A DNA stretch of 40,415 nt from positions 1 to 40,415 of the forward strand of contig JAUIED010000027.1 in assembly GCA_030428905.1 (NCBI GenBank), read 5' to 3'. Below the pieces are notes generated by a model. The model ran no database searches, was not told where the DNA came from, and was given only the letters and a program-made list of their open reading frames with translations. The first letter of the stretch is position 1. Each line of letters starts with the position of its first letter. Below, piece by piece: positions 33,144 through 40,415 of the stretch. Source of the stretch: Gammaproteobacteria bacterium (GTDB taxonomy: Bacteria > Pseudomonadota > Gammaproteobacteria > Pseudomonadales > Azotimanducaceae). The position numbers and the translations under genes are program-made.

Positions 33144-34312
33144 GGTCGTTCTCCGGAGGCGATGGGGTGCACCATGTAAGGCGTCTCTCCAAGCTCGTTG
33201 ATTCGACGCAGGTGTTTGCCCGAGAAGCCGTCGTAGACATCCAGGCTGCCCTCGATGTTGACTACCAGCAGCATCGGCTCCTCGTGGTGCGTGGCGGCGA
33301 TGCTCAATGCCGGGGACGCGAGCTCGAAACGTGCGGTGCGTTGTTTGCGTTTGCTATCGAACAGCCAGATCTCCGGCGCCGGGTCTTTGTGGCTGCCGTT
33401 GTATCCATCAGGCGTCATCCCCACCCAGAGCCAGCCGGCATCGTTACCTGCATTGCCGTGCCAGCCGGCCGGTCGCCAGTTGTCTTTACGCTCCGCTTCG
33501 GATGCCAGCCACCAGATGTCGAGCAGCTTCGGCTGCGCGGCGCTCACATCCACCGGCTGAACTTTGCCGGCGTAGGTGAAGAAATGCCATACATCGTCGA
33601 TGCGCGAAGCTTTCTCGGAAATCGGATCGCGGTCTATGTCGTTGAATTCGGCGCTCACCCAGCGGCTGGCCTGACTGCCGTCTTCTTGCAGGGCGATGGC
33701 GGCCAACGTGCCATTGCCGCAGAGCTGCAGGAAACCGCCTACCGCATCCGGGTACACCAGGCTGCAACCGGGGGTAGATATCTCGCCGACGAAGGCATCC
33801 TTGTTCAGATCGATGACGCTCACACTGGTTGCCGGGTCCATGTTGAACACCAGCAGGAATCGCGCGTCGTCGGTAATGGCTGTGAGTGCTTTGTTGACGA
33901 CGATGTTGGCGCGGCGTGTAGGCAGCGCAATCTCTGCCACCAGGTCCAGATTTTCGAAGTCGTAGACGGCGACCAGGTCCTGCCGCTCGCCGCGCACGCC
34001 TTTGGTGTGGATCGTCTCACCAACGTAGAACTTCTGGTGGGTCAGCGAATGATTAATGGTGGCGAACTGGCCGGCGCTGAGCATGCCAAGAAATGCGCGG
34101 CTTTCCACATCAACGATGCCGAAGCTCGAGTCGATGAGGCTGCCGAAGGCGAAGTCGTGCACCACGGCGTAGGTGCCGGGGTAGGGCACCGACAGTTTCT
34201 TCACGTTGGGAATGGGTTCGGCAGGCAGCTCTGCGAGCGCGGGGTGGTGTAGAAGGCCCGCCGCAAGGCCAATCATCGTAGCCACACCGATTGAGCGTAA
34301 GTTCTGCAGCAT
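33140..34312 (-). CDS. TTQ amine dehydrogenase heavy chain 2, first gene of the operon
   Basis: 390 residues from ATG 34312, preceded by GGGAGGGAG. Sec signal peptide with cleavage near HHPALA-EL. Beta-propeller pattern as in heavy chain 1: GTYAVVHDFAFGSLIDSSFGIVDVESRAFLGML, SVSVIDLNKDAFVGEISTPGC, WWLASEAERKDNWRPAGWHG and a C-terminal GETPYMVHPIASG. It is clearly homologous to heavy chain 1 but far more divergent than the two light chains are from each other. That suggests different substrate channels or different electron partners. It heads the seven-gene operon about 87 bases after the predicted transcription start. Confidence 0.9.
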   Translation of the reverse strand: MLQNLRSIGVATMIGLAAGLLHHPALAELPAEPIPNVKKLSVPYPGTYAVVHDFAFGSLIDSSFGIVDVESRAFLGMLSAGQFATINHSLTHQKFYVGETIHTKGVRGERQDLVAVYDFENLDLVAEIALPTRRANIVVNKALTAITDDARFLLVFNMDPATSVSVIDLNKDAFVGEISTPGCSLVYPDAVGGFLQLCGNGTLAAIALQEDGSQASRWVSAEFNDIDRDPISEKASRIDDVWHFFTYAGKVQPVDVSAAQPKLLDIWWLASEAERKDNWRPAGWHGNAGNDAGWLWVGMTPDGYNGSHKDPAPEIWLFDSKRKQRTARFELASPALSIAATHHEEPMLLVVNIEGSLDVYDGFSGKHLRRINELGETPYMVHPIASGERP

Positions 34313-34407
34313 CGTCTCCCTCCCGAGCCGTTACGAGGGATTGTAGTGGGGTGCCCCTCGCAGTTACAGCCAGCACGCCGGTGCTGGCAATCTTCGCTGC
34401 GCGCCAA

Positions 34408-34413
34408 TATAGT
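34408..34413 (+). promoter_or_regulatory. candidate -10 element of the divergent TetR gene promoter
   Basis: TATAGT on the plus strand, with a weak -35 (CTGGCA, 34384-34389) 18 bases upstream. It overlaps the -10 of the minus-strand promoter and abuts the palindrome, so the two promoters would be mutually exclusive or jointly controlled. Confidence 0.4.
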
Positions 34414-34423
34414 ACGCGCGTAC
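34412..34423. promoter_or_regulatory. perfect 12-bp palindrome, candidate TetR operator
   Basis: GTACGCGCGTAC is identical to its reverse complement. It occupies the -35/-10 spacer of the amine dehydrogenase promoter and touches the -10 of the divergent TetR promoter. A TetR-family dimer bound here would block both. That the neighbouring TetR protein is the ligand is inference. Confidence 0.6.
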
Positions 34424-34463
34424 AAAGTAGGCAACCGCGCGATTGCGCACGGACAGCGACCGG

Positions 34464-35096
34464 ATGAACGGCAGACGGCACAAACCAGGCACCGCGGCAT
34501 ACGCCACCGGACAGGAGACCGTGGTTCGCATCCTGGATGCGGCGTTCGACATCGTTATCGACGAGGGTATGGCGGGGCTATCCATGCGCCGGGTGGCGCG
34601 GACGTTGGGGATCTCGCCGGGAAACCTGAGCTACTACTACGCTGCCAAGGCAGACCTCATCGAGGATCTGCTTACGCGGGTCATCGACGGTTATATGCTC
34701 GAATTCGAACGACTGCGCAATGTGCAGGCGGAAGACCCGGAGGCGCAGCTCAAGGCCGTCATCACCTATGTATTCAACGATCTGCAAAGCCGTTCCACCA
34801 CCTGCTTCTTTCCTGAACTCTGGGTGCTTGCCAACCGTGACGCCTGGGCAGCGCAGCAGATGGAGCGCATCTACAGCGTGTATCGCTCGGTACTAGAAGA
34901 CATCATTGCCCTGATGCGGCCGAAACTCAGTGCCGCTGATCGCAGCGACCTGGCGCTGGCCATATCCGCCTGCATCGAGGGGCACACCATGTTTGTGGGT
35001 CACGACCGCCCGCACCGCGCGCGCCATGCGCGCCTTCGTGCCCTGGTCGTAACACAAAGCGTGATGATGGTGCGCAGTGCACCATCCACCATATAG
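34464..35096 (+). CDS. TetR-family transcriptional regulator
   Basis: 210 residues from ATG 34464 (a TTG at 34443 is in frame). The N-terminal helix-turn-helix is typical: VVRILDAAFDIVIDEGMAGLSMRRVARTLGISPGNLSYYYAAKADLIEDLL, with the recognition helix around GISPGNLSYYY. The C-terminal ligand domain (FPELWVLANRDAWAAQQMERIYSVYRSVLEDIIALM) belongs to the group close to BetI/RutR-like regulators. It is divergent from the amine dehydrogenase operon and shares a 150-base intergenic region with a palindromic site. The TonB receptor gene follows after 46 bases. An amine or its aldehyde product could be the effector. Confidence 0.85.
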   Translation: MNGRRHKPGTAAYATGQETVVRILDAAFDIVIDEGMAGLSMRRVARTLGISPGNLSYYYAAKADLIEDLLTRVIDGYMLEFERLRNVQAEDPEAQLKAVITYVFNDLQSRSTTCFFPELWVLANRDAWAAQQMERIYSVYRSVLEDIIALMRPKLSAADRSDLALAISACIEGHTMFVGHDRPHRARHARLRALVVTQSVMMVRSAPSTI

Positions 35097-35142
35097 CAGG
35101 CCCGTATCACGACGGGTCGAAACCATTGGGGAGTTAAGAACC

Positions 35143-37338
35143 ATGAATCGAAAACCCATTGCAGCCCCCGCGTTGCTCTTTGCGGGGTGCGCGCTGCTCG
35201 CGTCCGGCCCGCAGGCCGCGGTGATCGAGGAGATCGTCGTCACGGCACAGAAGCGTGAGCAGAACGTGCAGGACGTCGGTATTGCCGTGAGCGCGCTCAC
35301 CGGCAACCAGATGGAACAGCTCGGTTTCGTCAACGCACAGCAGGTCACTGCCATGGCGCCGGGGGTGTCCACGGTGCAGCCCAACGGCGAGGCGAACTAC
35401 TCAATCGCCATCCGCGGTGTGGCCAACAGCGATTTCACCACCAATGTCGAGAGCCCGGTGGCGGTGTACCTCGATGAGGTGTACATCTCACAGATGTCCG
35501 GCACGGGCTTCATGCTGTTCGATATGGAGCGGGTGGAGATTCTGCGCGGTCCTCAGGGCACGCTCTATGGGCGCAACGCCACTGGCGGCCTTGCGCACTT
35601 CGTTACCAACAAACCCTCTGAAGAGTTTGACGGCTACGTCAAGGTCACTGCTGGCGATTACGATCAGATCAAGCTCGAAGGCGCGGTTGGTGGGCCGTTG
35701 TCCGATACGCTCAGCGCACGGCTGTCGGTGAGCACCCACGACAACGACGGCTATGTGGAAAATCGCCTGGGCGGGGACCTCAACAACGCCAACGATCGCG
35801 CCGCGCGGCTGCAGTTTCTGTGGACCCCGAGCGATCGCGTCGACGTGCTGTTGAGCGGCCGCTACTCCGATCAGGACATCGACACCGGCTTCTTCGAACA
35901 CGTGAGCGCCAACCAGGACGGGGTGTTGACGCCGAATGAGGTCAACCAGGTACTCGGCTACATCGACAACGACGGTGATGTGTATGCCGGAGACTACGAC
36001 TCGCCCGGCTTCAACGATCTTGAAACCAAGGGATTCACCGCGACGGTCAACGTCGATTTCGATGCCTTTACCTTTACCTCCATTACCGACTACTCGACGG
36101 TCGAACGGGATTACATCGAAGACTCCGACGCGAGCCCGGTACCGCTGTTCAATTTCTATCTCACGACGGACGCCAAGCAGCTGTCGCAGGAATTTCGCCT
36201 GCAGGGCGGCAACGAGCGTCTGAACTGGGTGGCAGGGTTGTACTATCTCGATCTCGACATCGATGACTCCAACGGCGCCGAGAGTGAGCCGTTCATCGAT
36301 CCGAACAGCGATACACCGGCACTGTCAGGTCTCGACAATCCCTACGAATCCACGACCGAGTCCATCTCGGTGTTCGGTCAGCTGGAGTACGACCTCACCG
36401 ACAGTCTCACCGGCATCTTTGGCCTGCGCTGGATTCGCGACGAGAAAGATCACGAATACCTGGTGAATGCGGTGGACTTCATTCCCGGCACGCGCCTGCG
36501 CAACGGTAATCCGAACGTTCTCGCCAACCTCGCCACCTACCGTGGCGACCGTGAGGACGATGAGCTTGCCTGGCGGCTGGGCCTGAACTGGCAGGCGACG
36601 GACGACGTCATGCTATACGGCAGCTACAACCGCGGTGTTAAGAGCGGCGGCTTCAATGCCCCGGTATTCCCGCTGAGCCCGCCGCTCGCTTATGACGACG
36701 CCACCATGAGCTTCGATCCAGAGCAGCTCGATGCTTTTGAGGTGGGATTCAAATCCACCTGGGCAGACGGCCGGGTGATCTTCAACGGCGCCGTCTATTA
36801 CTACGACTACCAGGACTACCAGGCTTTCCAGATCATCGGCATCGATACCATCACCAGCAATGCCGAAGCGGAGTCGCAGGGCGGTGAGCTCGAGTTGATG
36901 GCTTCGCCCATCGACGGTCTCGACATCATTCTGGGGGTGGCCTACAACGATATCGAGGTGGATCTCAAGAACGGTACGCCAAAGACAACCTCGGTGCAGT
37001 CGCCGGAGTGGAGCTACAACGCGATGGTGCGCTACGAGGTGCCGGTGGGTGCAGGCCACCTGGCTTTCCAGGTGGACGCCCAGCGCCGCTCGGAACACTA
37101 CTTCTCCCTGACCCGGCTACCGACGGTCACCGAAAACGGCTATACGCTGTCCAACGCTCTGGTCAGCTACAGCCATGGTGACGATCTGTGGACGCTGTCT
37201 GCCTTCGTGCACAACCTCACTGATGAAGAGTACCTGGTGCAGACCTTCGACCTGTCGGGCCCGAACGTGTTCGGTCTGGTGGAGCAGTACTACGGCAAGC
37301 CGCGCTGGTGGGGCGTGAGCTTCCGCTACAACTTCTAA
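35143..37338 (+). CDS. TonB-dependent outer-membrane receptor
   Basis: 731 residues from ATG 35143 (GGGGAG upstream). Signal peptide about residues 1-25, then a TonB-box-like start IEEIVVTAQKREQNVQDVGIAVSALTG. The plug domain contains IRGVANSDF and VEILRGPQGTLYGRNATGGLAHF. The rest is a 22-stranded-type barrel with alternating strands, ending in a terminal aromatic residue (WWGVSFRYNF), as needed for BAM-mediated insertion. It belongs to the large family of Sphingomonas/marine-type receptors for organic substrates rather than siderophores. Its place after the TetR gene of the amine dehydrogenase locus suggests uptake of the pathway's substrate, but no ligand can be named. Confidence 0.9.
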   Translation: MNRKPIAAPALLFAGCALLASGPQAAVIEEIVVTAQKREQNVQDVGIAVSALTGNQMEQLGFVNAQQVTAMAPGVSTVQPNGEANYSIAIRGVANSDFTTNVESPVAVYLDEVYISQMSGTGFMLFDMERVEILRGPQGTLYGRNATGGLAHFVTNKPSEEFDGYVKVTAGDYDQIKLEGAVGGPLSDTLSARLSVSTHDNDGYVENRLGGDLNNANDRAARLQFLWTPSDRVDVLLSGRYSDQDIDTGFFEHVSANQDGVLTPNEVNQVLGYIDNDGDVYAGDYDSPGFNDLETKGFTATVNVDFDAFTFTSITDYSTVERDYIEDSDASPVPLFNFYLTTDAKQLSQEFRLQGGNERLNWVAGLYYLDLDIDDSNGAESEPFIDPNSDTPALSGLDNPYESTTESISVFGQLEYDLTDSLTGIFGLRWIRDEKDHEYLVNAVDFIPGTRLRNGNPNVLANLATYRGDREDDELAWRLGLNWQATDDVMLYGSYNRGVKSGGFNAPVFPLSPPLAYDDATMSFDPEQLDAFEVGFKSTWADGRVIFNGAVYYYDYQDYQAFQIIGIDTITSNAEAESQGGELELMASPIDGLDIILGVAYNDIEVDLKNGTPKTTSVQSPEWSYNAMVRYEVPVGAGHLAFQVDAQRRSEHYFSLTRLPTVTENGYTLSNALVSYSHGDDLWTLSAFVHNLTDEEYLVQTFDLSGPNVFGLVEQYYGKPRWWGVSFRYNF

Positions 37339-37348
37339 CCTCCGCCGT

Positions 37349-37819
37349 TCAGCCCTCTGCCGGGAGGTCGCGTACGAGCACCCGCTCGAAGCGCCTCTCG
37401 GCGATTTTCCAGCCGGCTTCGGTCTTCTCGAAGCGGTCGTGGTAGCGGCCGATGGCAAGGAAGCCCCCCGTTTTCGCCGGTGCTTCACCAGCACCCTCCA
37501 CATAGACCTCGGCATAGCTCACACCGCGTGCGCGCGTGGCTGATTCCGGAAAGATCCGCACCGTGCTCATCAGGTGCATGGAGGTTTGCGGTGGCGCCGT
37601 GCGCATCCGTTCGAGTATGGCGGCACGGCTGCTAAACGTCTGGCCGAGCAACGACAGGCTGCCATTCTCCGTAAACAGGTTGGCGTAGGCCTCGGCGTCA
37701 CCGGCATCCCGGTACACCGCGTAGTCCATGATGAGGCGGGTACATTCGCGCTCGATGTCGTTATCGGCGCTGGCGAAACCGCTCAGCAACACGAACAGCA
37801 AACAGGGCAGGGTACGCAT
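37349..37819 (-). CDS. exported NTF2-like/SnoaL-like protein
   Basis: 156 residues from ATG 37819, with GGAGGA about 8 bases upstream. Signal peptide about residues 1-18 (LPCLLFVLLSGFASA). The mature part is an NTF2-like alpha/beta cone: IMDYAVYRDAGDAEAYANLFTENGSLSLLG, then SRAAILERMR, HLMSTVRIFPESATRARGVSYAEVYVEG and a final strand YHDRFEKTEAGWKIAERRFERV. This pattern is that of SnoaL-like/steroid isomerase-like proteins. Enzyme or binding role is unknown. It is convergent with the TonB receptor gene (10 bases) and divergent from the YceI gene. Confidence 0.78.
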   Translation of the reverse strand: MRTLPCLLFVLLSGFASADNDIERECTRLIMDYAVYRDAGDAEAYANLFTENGSLSLLGQTFSSRAAILERMRTAPPQTSMHLMSTVRIFPESATRARGVSYAEVYVEGAGEAPAKTGGFLAIGRYHDRFEKTEAGWKIAERRFERVLVRDLPAEG

Positions 37820-37925
37820 AGTCGGTTCCTCCTTCGGATGGTCGCATCCTGGGCCCGGGGTGGGTGTGTTGCAAGGTTTGCGCGGTCCGTGCACCCTACA
37901 CGTTCCGTGATCTGAGGCACCTGAT

Positions 37926-38522
37926 ATGCGTCGTCTGCCGTCTTGCGTTCTGCTCCTTGTACTCGCGCTGCCCGTGGCAGCCGCCATCAACGCGCCATCT
38001 GGAAACTACGGCCTGGATAAAACGCATGCCTATATCACAGTGACGTACTCTCATCTTGGCTTTTCCAACCCGCATCTTGGTTTCAACGACTTTGATGTGA
38101 AGCTGGCATTGGACGCCAACGAACCACAAAACAGCAGCTTTGCGGTGACGATCGATGCCGCATCGGTGGACAGTCGTGTAGCCGAGTTCGATGAGCATCT
38201 GGTAGGTGAGCGCTTCTTCGACGTGGCGAACCACCCGAAGATCGTCTTCACATCAACGGCCATCACAATGACAAGCGACGCCACGGCCACTATCGTCGGC
38301 GACCTCACCATCAAGGGCATTACCAAACCCGTGACCCTCGAAGCGACATTGAACAAGGCTGCCATGCATCCCATGCTCAAGCGGCCGACCCTGGGCGTGA
38401 GCGCGGTGGGCGAGCTGCGTCGATCGGATTGGGACCTGGGCTATGCGGTACCCATGGTGACCGATGAGGTGCAGCTATACCTCTCTGTCGAGTTGCCGCT
38501 GCTGGATGACGTATCGCCCTGA
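37926..38522 (+). CDS. YceI-family periplasmic lipocalin-like protein
   Basis: 198 residues. Signal peptide (RRLPSCVLLLVLALPVAAA), then the YceI pattern: YGLDKTHAYITVTYSHLGFSNPHLGFNDFDVKL, SVDSRVAEFDEHLVGERFFDVANHPKIVFTSTAI, and VGDLTIKGITKPVTLEATLN. The fold is a lipocalin-like barrel that binds isoprenoid quinones or similar lipids; the family is often linked to stress or lipid transport. The typical HSxxxFxxxH is changed to HAYITVTYSH, still with two His. It stands alone here. Confidence 0.88.
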   Translation: MRRLPSCVLLLVLALPVAAAINAPSGNYGLDKTHAYITVTYSHLGFSNPHLGFNDFDVKLALDANEPQNSSFAVTIDAASVDSRVAEFDEHLVGERFFDVANHPKIVFTSTAITMTSDATATIVGDLTIKGITKPVTLEATLNKAAMHPMLKRPTLGVSAVGELRRSDWDLGYAVPMVTDEVQLYLSVELPLLDDVSP

Positions 38523-38871
38523 TGGTTTTCTGGTAAAGCACGTTGTCCAGTTGCCGTCTGGACGCTGAATAATTTGCTTGTCATTTCTTCTTAGCCCGAG
38601 AGCAGCGTTTGTAAAACCTGCTCTGCATCCGATGTGTCGGTGATCTTTCTTGTCTTTATTGCGGGGTTTTGCGGGTTTTTCGGCGAGGATTTGACGGTAC
38701 CTTTCCTACCTTGTGAATAGAATCACGCGCGGCGCGTCACGGCGCGGGTAATCTGCCCAATGGACGCTAACATTCTGTTTACGGAGTGAGCCGTCTCGCG
38801 CCGGCATACTGCGCAAGACTTTGCCGAAACGGCGCGCGATGACCGCGTGACCTGGATTTAAAGGACAATCG
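38523..38871. other. intergenic region between the YceI gene and the large repetitive gene
   Basis: About 350 bases without a convincing gene. A small hairpin, GTCCAG (38545-38550) with CTGGAC (38558-38563), follows the YceI stop but lacks a T-run, so it is a weak terminator. A T-rich stretch lies at about 38641-38680. TTGACG (38691-38696) and TAGAAT (38718-38723) look like promoter elements, but the 21-base spacing is too long for a standard pair. A ribosome binding site AAAGGA (38860-38865) precedes ATG 38872. Confidence 0.5.
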
Positions 38872-40415
38872 ATGATCCACAGCAATACGATATCTGCCCG
38901 TCGTTTTCCCAACCCTGCGAAAGCTGTCAGCAAACTTGTATGTGTGCTTGCACTCCTGTGCACGCCTCTGGCTTGGGGGGATGTTGCAGCCACAAAAACC
39001 GCGGGTGCGGTCAGCGACCAGGGCGGTAACGTCTTTGAGGTGACCTATACGCTTCGCATCGATGGGGTCGGCGCCCCGCAGGACTTCGATATACAGGCGT
39101 TTGAGGATCTCACCACCTCCTTCGGTACGGCAGTGGCGAATGTCGGGCTCGTGGATCAGCCTGGCGAGTACTTTGTCGGTCTAGGGGTTATCAATACCGG
39201 GCAGGTGCTGACGGGGAACGCAACTTTCGCGACCAACCCTTCGTTCGACGGTGACTCGGACATTGGCGTGTTGGACCCGAGCCAGCCCGGTACCCTTGCC
39301 GGTGGAGACTTCATCACCATCCCGATGACCGTCACTTTCTTCCCGGACCCGGTCAACGCTCCCTACGACAACACGTTCATCGCCAGCGGCGATTCCACGC
39401 AGAATGGTGTGGCAGATCAGGAGAACACCGATACGTCGGCTGCGGCGTCCATCGACATCGTTCCCGCGCTCACCACTTTTTCGTGCACGTCAGATCTCTA
39501 CCTCGCGCGCGGCACGCCGACGCAATTCAGCGCCATCAATGTTGCCGGTCAGAGCGTCAACAACATCGGTACCACCACACACAACATCACCTACAACGCG
39601 CTGGGCTACCACGCAACGAACAACCTCATCTACAGCCTGCGTTTCAACAGCACAGAGCTGGTGGTGACCGACGCCAACGGCACGACGGTGGCCATTGGCG
39701 ACGTCACTGGCCTGCCGGCGGCGGACTTCACCAGCGCCGAAGTGGTCGGCAACAACCTGCTCATGATTCCGGTAGGTGCGGATGATCTCTGGTCGGTGGA
39801 TCTTACGACCCTGGCCGCTACCTTCGTCGGCTCAGGAACCAACCTTCAGCGGCTGCTCGACATAGCTCTCAACCCCATCGACGGCCAGCTCTACGGGGTG
39901 AACGAAAGCACCAAGCAGCTCATGCGCGTGAATCCCGGCACCGGAGCGACCACCGTCATCGGTCCGACGGGCATCGTCGGTGTAGGAGTGGGTTCTGCCT
40001 ATTTCGATGTTTCGGGCAACATGTACGTCTACGAGAACGGTAGCGGCCGCTTCTACACAATCAATACGACGACCGGTGCTGCGCAGCAGATCTTTACCGG
40101 CCCTACTGCGTCGCTCACTGACGGCGCCTCCTGCAACCAGGCGGTGCCCCCCTCGGTGCCGCAGATCGGTGCTGCCAAGGCGGCTGGGGCCCTCGCCAAC
40201 GTGTCGGGTCATGTGTTTCAGCTGACCTATGATCTGCGGATCGAAAACACCGGCCCCGGCGTGCTGTTCGATATCCAGGCCACAGAAGATCTCACTGGTG
40301 CGTTCGGCACGGCAGTGGGCAGCATCGGCGACGTAGATGCAGCCGGTGAGTTCTTTGCCAGCATCGGCGCCATCGACACCTCTGGCGTCACCAACGGCGG
40401 CAACACTGCGTTTGC
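38872..40415 (+). CDS. large secreted repeat protein with DUF6923-like propeller segment (3' end missing)
   Basis: At least 514 residues, open to the right edge. I checked the frame codon by codon and saw no stop. Signal peptide about residues 1-38 (KLVCVLALLCTPLAWG). Two homologous modules frame the protein: residues about 40-125 (VFEVTYTLRIDGVG, FDIQAFEDLTTSFGTAV) and 430-514 (VFQLTYDLRIENTGPG, FDIQATEDLTGAFGTAV). Between them lies a beta-propeller-like stretch (about 203-420) resembling DUF6923/DUF4394 proteins, with SCTSDLYLARGTPTQFSAIN, NPIDGQLYGVNESTKQLMRVNPGTG. Modules are of the DUF11/choice-of-anchor kind found in large cell-surface proteins, so more repeats probably follow outside the window. 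Confidence 0.82.
   Translation, partial: MIHSNTISARRFPNPAKAVSKLVCVLALLCTPLAWGDVAATKTAGAVSDQGGNVFEVTYTLRIDGVGAPQDFDIQAFEDLTTSFGTAVANVGLVDQPGEYFVGLGVINTGQVLTGNATFATNPSFDGDSDIGVLDPSQPGTLAGGDFITIPMTVTFFPDPVNAPYDNTFIASGDSTQNGVADQENTDTSAAASIDIVPALTTFSCTSDLYLARGTPTQFSAINVAGQSVNNIGTTTHNITYNALGYHATNNLIYSLRFNSTELVVTDANGTTVAIGDVTGLPAADFTSAEVVGNNLLMIPVGADDLWSVDLTTLAATFVGSGTNLQRLLDIALNPIDGQLYGVNESTKQLMRVNPGTGATTVIGPTGIVGVGVGSAYFDVSGNMYVYENGSGRFYTINTTTGAAQQIFTGPTASLTDGASCNQAVPPSVPQIGAAKAAGALANVSGHVFQLTYDLRIENTGPGVLFDIQATEDLTGAFGTAVGSIGDVDAAGEFFASIGAIDTSGVTNGGNTAF

Larger units (their letters stand above)
34406..34434 (-). promoter_or_regulatory. predicted sigma-70 promoter of the amine dehydrogenase operon
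   Basis: On the minus strand, -35 TTGCCT (34434-34429) and -10 TATATT (34411-34406) are separated by exactly 17 bases. The spacer contains the whole palindrome at 34412-34423. Transcription would start near 34399, leaving an untranslated leader of roughly 87 bases with a strong ribosome binding site before ATG 34312. Confidence 0.65.

Noticed and set aside
38691-38723. TTGACG and TAGAAT as a promoter for the large repeat protein
   Set aside because: The 21-base spacing is outside the normal range for sigma-70 promoters.

Overview
The window is a GC-rich, densely coded stretch of proteobacterial chromosome, most likely from an environmental gammaproteobacterium. This is an inference from the mix of TonB-dependent receptor, Tat/Sec periplasmic oxidoreductases, type IV pilin, GGDEF and PilZ proteins and CoA-based catabolism, not from any marker gene. 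No rRNA, tRNA, CRISPR array or intact transposase was seen. Non-ATG starts (TTG, GTG) are frequent and many genes overlap by 1-4 nt.

Layout. 1-3.9 kb (+): the end of a membrane transporter-like gene, small membrane/secreted proteins, an HpaR-type MarR regulator with a palindrome just before its start, a hotdog thioesterase, a 5-carboxymethyl-2-hydroxymuconate isomerase and a TPR protein, closed by a clear intrinsic terminator. 4.1-5.6 kb (+): malonyl-CoA synthetase. 5.7-13.3 kb (-): acyl-CoA ligase, then an M13 metallopeptidase, a Tat-exported aldo/keto reductase-like protein, the nickel-pincer cofactor protein LarC and a sodium/solute symporter. 13.5-15.7 kb (+): two glycosyltransferase-like genes (TIGR04283/TIGR04282 type) and an unusual J-domain/Zn-ribbon/PilZ protein. 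15.8-25.0 kb: a catabolic island with CaiB-type CoA-transferase, an acyl-CoA-dehydrogenase-fold flavoprotein, SDR, VOC dioxygenase-like protein, EthD protein, enoyl-CoA hydratase/isomerase, a molybdenum-hydroxylase large subunit, a MoaD/ThiS-like carrier and a nitronate-monooxygenase-like flavoprotein. 25.2-29.2 kb: TPR lipoprotein, diguanylate cyclase, type IV pilin-like protein and a HAMP membrane protein. 29.3-34.3 kb (-): the most striking locus, a seven-gene, almost gap-free operon coding for two complete tryptophan tryptophylquinone (TTQ) amine dehydrogenases (two heavy and two light chains) with one set of MauE/MauD maturation proteins and a c-type cytochrome. A divergent TetR regulator and a TonB receptor follow (34.4-37.3 kb, +). 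37.3-40.4 kb: NTF2-like protein, YceI protein and the start of a large repetitive secreted protein that runs off the window.

Three almost identical 141-bp elements (11497-11637, 20320-20460, 25016-25156) with terminal inverted repeats, four hairpins and YTAR-like flanking duplications sit directly behind stop codons, always in the same orientation relative to the preceding gene. They look like a MITE that has colonised gene 3' ends.

How the genes work together: the amine dehydrogenase operon should oxidise primary (perhaps aromatic) amines in the periplasm and pass electrons to the cytochrome. Its promoter contains a perfect palindrome in the spacer, overlapping a divergent promoter for the TetR gene, which suggests one operator controls both units. 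The CoA-ligase, CoA-transferase, hydratase and oxidoreductase genes suggest degradation of an aromatic or polycyclic acid, but the substrate cannot be read from the sequence.
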